64,000 nucleotides of DNA. It comes from an uncultured Mediterranea sp. GTDB lineage: Bacteria > Bacteroidota > Bacteroidia > Bacteroidales > Bacteroidaceae. The stretch spans positions 1-64,000 of the forward strand of contig CAMCUZ010000004.1 in assembly GCA_945879145.1 (NCBI GenBank), in the 5' to 3' direction. A model generated the notes under the pieces. It was not told the DNA's origin, made no database searches, and saw only the letters and a list, made by a program, of their open reading frames with translations. The position numbers were made by a program, and so were the translations under genes. Shown piece by piece: positions 61,103-64,000 of this stretch; the stretch's first letter is position 1, and each line of letters starts with the position of its first letter.

Positions 61103-63094
61103 ATGAGAACAAATCTTAGCTCACAAATTACACTCAATAGGGTTTCAACCCGCTATTACCGCCCCGAAAACGCCTTTGAGCGCTCGGTGCTGACCCGACT
61201 GGAAAAGGTGCCTACCGAGATTTATGAGTCGGCCGAGGAGGGTGCCGGACAAATTGCACTCGACATTGCCCAGCTCATCCGCGACAAGCAGAAGGCCGGA
61301 CGCTTCTGCGTACTGGCCCTGGCCGGAGGAGCATCGCCCCGCAGCGTCTATGCCCAGCTCGTACGTATGCACCAGGAGGAGGGACTGAGCTTCCGCAACG
61401 TCATCGTATTTAACCTCTATGAATACTACCCCTTGACGGCCGATGCCGTAAACAGCAACCTCAACCAGCTGCGCGAAATGCTGCTCGACCATGTGGATAT
61501 CGACCGGCAGAATATCTTCAGCCCCGACAGCACCATCGCCAAAGACGCCATCTTTGAATACTGCCGCCTCTACGAACAACGCATCGAGAGCTACGGAGGT
61601 ATCGACATGGCCATCCTGGGCATCGGACGTGTGGGCAACATCGGCTTCAACGAACCGGGTTCGCGCATCAACTCCACCACACGACTTATCCTGCTCGACA
61701 ACGCCTCGCGCAACGATGCGGCCAAGATTTTTGGCTCCATCGACAATACCCCTGTCAGCTCCATCACGATGGGTGTACAGACCATCCTCAACGCCCGCAA
61801 GGTCTATCTGCTGGCCTGGGGTGAGGAGAAGGCACAGATGATCAAGGCCTGCGTGGAGGGCAACATCACAGACACTATCCCCGCCTCGTTCCTGCAGACC
61901 CACAACAACGCCCACATCGCTATCGACCTGAGCGCAGCCAGCAACCTGACGCGCATCCAGCGCCCCTGGCTCGTCACCTCGTGCGAGTGGAACGACAAAC
62001 TCATCCGCAGCGCCATCGTATGGCTCTGCCAGCTGACTGGCAAGCCCATCCTCAAGCTGACCAACAAGGACTACAACGAAAACGGCCTGAGTGAACTGCT
62101 GGCCCTCTTTGGTTCAGCATACAACGCCAACATCAAGATTTTCAACGACCTGCAGCACACCATCACGGGATGGCCAGGCGGGAAGCCGAATGCGGATGAT
62201 ACCTACCGTCCGGAACGGGCCAACCCCTATCCCAAGCGCGTAGTGGTCTTCTCGCCCCACCCCGACGACGACGTTATCTCTATGGGCGGCACCATCCGCC
62301 GATTGGTGGAACAGAAGCACGACGTCCACGTGGCCTACCAGACGAGCGGTAACATCGCCGTGGGCGATGAAGAGGTTGTTCGCTTCCTCCACTTTATCAA
62401 CGGCTTCAACCAGCTCTTCAACCAAAGCGCCGACCAGGTCATCAACGAGAAATATGCCGAAATCCGGAAGTTCCTGGCCCAGAAGAAGGATGGCGACATG
62501 GATACGCGCGACATCCTGACCATCAAGGGTCTGATACGCCGTGGCGAGGCCCGTACTGCCTGCACCTACAACAACATCCCCCTGGATCATTGCCACTTCC
62601 TTGACCTTCCCTTCTACGAGACAGGCAAGATTCAGAAGAACCCCATCAGCGAAGCCGACGTGGAGATTGTACGCAACCTGCTGCGCCAGGTAGCACCGCA
62701 CCAGATCTTCGTGGCCGGCGACCTAGCCGACCCCCACGGTACACACCGTGTCTGCACAGACGCTGTCTTTGCAGCCATCGACCTGGAGAAAGAGGCCGGA
62801 GCAGAATGGCTGAAAGATTGCCGCATCTGGATGTACCGCGGAGCCTGGGCTGAATGGGAAATTGAGAACATCGAGATGGCTGTACCCATCAGCCCTGAAG
62901 AGCTGAGAGCCAAGCGCAACTCCATCCTCAAACATCAAAGCCAGATGGAGAGCGCACCCTTCCTGGGCAACGACGAACGCCTCTTCTGGCAACGCAGCGA
63001 AGACCGCAACCGCGGTACCGCCTCACTCTACGACAAGTTGGGCCTGGCCTCATACGAAGCCATGGAGGCCTTTGTAGAGTACAAGCCCCTGTAA
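61103..63094 (+). CDS. NagB-like (probably non-catalytic) / PIG-L deacetylase fusion
   Basis: A 663-residue protein, usually annotated as glucosamine-6-phosphate deaminase in Bacteroides. The N-terminal NagB fold (about 30-290) keeps LALAGGASPRSVYAQLV and GFNEPGSRINSTTR. Three catalytic residues of E. coli NagB are changed: D72 to Tyr106 (FNLYEYYPL), D141 to Val177 and H143 to Asn179 (GIGRVGNIGFNEPGS); E148 is kept as Glu184. The C-terminal LmbE/PIG-L zinc deacetylase looks intact: SPHPDDDVISMGG (H386, D388, D389) and DLADPHGTHRVC. A sugar-phosphate-sensing deacetylase is therefore more likely than a deaminase (inference). Confidence 0.9.
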   Translation: MRTNLSSQITLNRVSTRYYRPENAFERSVLTRLEKVPTEIYESAEEGAGQIALDIAQLIRDKQKAGRFCVLALAGGASPRSVYAQLVRMHQEEGLSFRNVIVFNLYEYYPLTADAVNSNLNQLREMLLDHVDIDRQNIFSPDSTIAKDAIFEYCRLYEQRIESYGGIDMAILGIGRVGNIGFNEPGSRINSTTRLILLDNASRNDAAKIFGSIDNTPVSSITMGVQTILNARKVYLLAWGEEKAQMIKACVEGNITDTIPASFLQTHNNAHIAIDLSAASNLTRIQRPWLVTSCEWNDKLIRSAIVWLCQLTGKPILKLTNKDYNENGLSELLALFGSAYNANIKIFNDLQHTITGWPGGKPNADDTYRPERANPYPKRVVVFSPHPDDDVISMGGTIRRLVEQKHDVHVAYQTSGNIAVGDEEVVRFLHFINGFNQLFNQSADQVINEKYAEIRKFLAQKKDGDMDTRDILTIKGLIRRGEARTACTYNNIPLDHCHFLDLPFYETGKIQKNPISEADVEIVRNLLRQVAPHQIFVAGDLADPHGTHRVCTDAVFAAIDLEKEAGAEWLKDCRIWMYRGAWAEWEIENIEMAVPISPEELRAKRNSILKHQSQMESAPFLGNDERLFWQRSEDRNRGTASLYDKLGLASYEAMEAFVEYKPL

Positions 63095-63171
63095 GGAGTG
63101 AATGCCCTCCGCAAAGCAGGTTCCAGAACAGCTGGCCCTAAAGAGAGTGGCATCCCCCATCCATAATCCAA

Positions 63172-63222
63172 CGCCCTGAAACACAGATGATATAAATCAT
63201 GACGTGTTTCAGGGCGATTTTT
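63172..63222 (+). terminator. Strong terminator after the nagA operon
   Basis: A perfect 13-bp stem CGCCCTGAAACAC/GTGTTTCAGGGCG, with an inner ATGAT/ATCAT stem in the loop, is followed by ATTTTT. Confidence 0.9.
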
Positions 63223-63280
63223 CGCCCATGGACCACAGAGAGGACAAGATGTACAGCGCATGATTAGCCAGAAGGCGAAT

Positions 63281-63318
63281 ACACTCATCACTAAACACTC
63301 ATCACTAAACACTAAAAA
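63281..63318 (+). repeat. Heptamer array (ACTCATC/ACTAAAC) touching a start codon
   Basis: Five 7-bp units run directly into the ATG at 63319, leaving no room for a Shine-Dalgarno sequence. Confidence 0.85.
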
Positions 63319-64000
63319 ATGAAGATACTCCCCCTCACCCTACTCCTGCTCGCTACCTGCACACAGGCTGCCCTGGCACAGACGGTGGAGCAAACCGTAA
63401 GCCAACGGCTCACGGACTACTTCGCCACTTACACCACCACCGATGCGGAGATCAACCGGTGCCAGCTCGACAGTAGTACCATCGACTTTAATCGCCGCAC
63501 CCTCACCATCTATGCCAACGACGCCTTTGGTTATCAGCCCTTCCGTCCCGAAAAGGTGAAGCAGATTTACGAAGAGATTCGCAGGTTGCTTCCAGGCCCT
63601 GTGAACTACTTCAACCTCTCCATCCGAACCGGCGACTACGCCATCGAAGCGCTGGTGCCCAACTACTACCGTTCCAAGCGCAAGGAAGAGGAGAAGGCAC
63701 GCCTTTATACCGGCATCAAGGAGCGGCATGCGGCCCCCTGGGTGAGCTGCACCTCTACGCCCTACCGCATCAGCAAGGGACTGGCCGGCCGCCACATTTC
63801 CCTCTGGCAAAGCCATGGCCGTTACTTCGTGAACCGCGAAGGAGAGTGGGGCTGGCAACGGCCACGCCTCTTCTGTACCACCGAGGACCTGTTCACGCAG
63901 TCATTCATTCTTCCCTACCTCATCCCCATGTTGGAGCAGGCCGGGGCGGTGGTCTATACCCCACGCGAACGCGACACACAACGCCACGAAGTGATTGTGG
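63319..64000 (+). CDS. Exported 'xanthan lyase/golvesin-like' family protein, N-terminal part (cut by window end)
   Basis: The frame is open from the ATG at 63319 to the window end, 227 residues. A signal peptide (MKILPLTLLLLATCTQAALA) is followed by TVSQRLTDYFATYTTTDAEI, YANDAFGYQPFRPEKVKQIY, GLAGRHISLWQSHGRYFVNR, WGWQRPRLFCTTEDLFTQSF and GAVVYTPRERDTQRHEVIV. This pattern belongs to large Bacteroidales proteins annotated as xanthan lyase or golvesin C-terminal-like, with an amidase-like N-terminal fold (His in WQSHG). The true activity is unknown. Confidence 0.8.
   Translation, partial: MKILPLTLLLLATCTQAALAQTVEQTVSQRLTDYFATYTTTDAEINRCQLDSSTIDFNRRTLTIYANDAFGYQPFRPEKVKQIYEEIRRLLPGPVNYFNLSIRTGDYAIEALVPNYYRSKRKEEEKARLYTGIKERHAAPWVSCTSTPYRISKGLAGRHISLWQSHGRYFVNREGEWGWQRPRLFCTTEDLFTQSFILPYLIPMLEQAGAVVYTPRERDTQRHEVIV

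Overview
The window comes from a Bacteroidales chromosome, most likely the family Bacteroidaceae (a Bacteroides, Phocaeicola or Mediterranea relative with fairly GC-rich coding DNA, judged by eye). Supporting markers are a Bacteroides-type serine palmitoyltransferase, type III glutamine synthetase, LL-diaminopimelate aminotransferase, DUF4105/DUF4831/DUF6340/PCMD/DUF4248 families, the fused NagB-like/PIG-L protein next to nagA, a 'smalltalk' peptide, and promoters of the Bacteroidetes type (TTTG, a spacer of about 19-21 nt, then TAnnTTTG) with weak or no Shine-Dalgarno sequences. No rRNA, tRNA, CRISPR array or complete insertion sequence was seen.

Layout. 1-14.4 kb: start of pyruvate phosphate dikinase (cut by the window edge), two RNA-modification enzymes (RlmD, RluA-type), a lipid kinase divergent from serine palmitoyltransferase, then DUF4105, a PafA-like phosphatase that has lost its active site, SecA, a DUF6340 lipoprotein and a small acidic protein. 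14.5-22.3 kb: ROK glucokinase, and divergent from it a MacB-type efflux operon (ATPase, two permeases, adaptor, TolC) whose gene junctions are stuffed with repeats. 22.4-28.9 kb: an accessory island with an ATPase, a CHC2/TOPRIM primase, DUF4248, a Gly/Ser-tailed protein, smalltalk, DUF5675, and several structured repeats. 29-35 kb: a membrane protein, an odd fusion epimerase, a GHL10-type glycosidase, a lactonase-fold lipoprotein and DUF4831. 35-39.3 kb: lysS-gpsA-pgi. 39.6-43.6 kb: PCMD protein, BamA-like barrel and phosphoethanolamine transferase. 43.8-47.9 kb: nitrogen assimilation (PII, AmtB, GlnN) behind a porin remnant. 48.1-50.2 kb: dapF-dapL, lysine/peptidoglycan precursor synthesis. 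50.6-55.7 kb: three exported peptidases in one operon. 55.9-64 kb: Rpn-type nuclease, sulfatase, SIMPL protein, nagA plus the NagB-like/PIG-L fusion, and the start of an exported protein of the 'xanthan lyase/golvesin-like' group.

The housekeeping parts are ordinary. The unusual material is (i) the primase-to-DUF5675 cassette, which has the parts list of a small replicon or phage satellite; (ii) two unrelated-in-sequence but architecturally matching nested inverted repeats (24.3 kb, in front of the cassette's ATPase, and 58.5 kb, with no recognisable gene beside it); (iii) many short arrays of different 7-bp units that touch start or stop codons, interleaved with a REP-like palindrome family (core TGTAGGGGCG), one half-copy of which is translated inside a fusion protein; and (iv) two proteins whose catalytic residues are lost although the fold is kept.

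Limits: everything is from reading the sequence; family names rest on motif recognition without database searches. Promoter and terminator calls are pattern matches.
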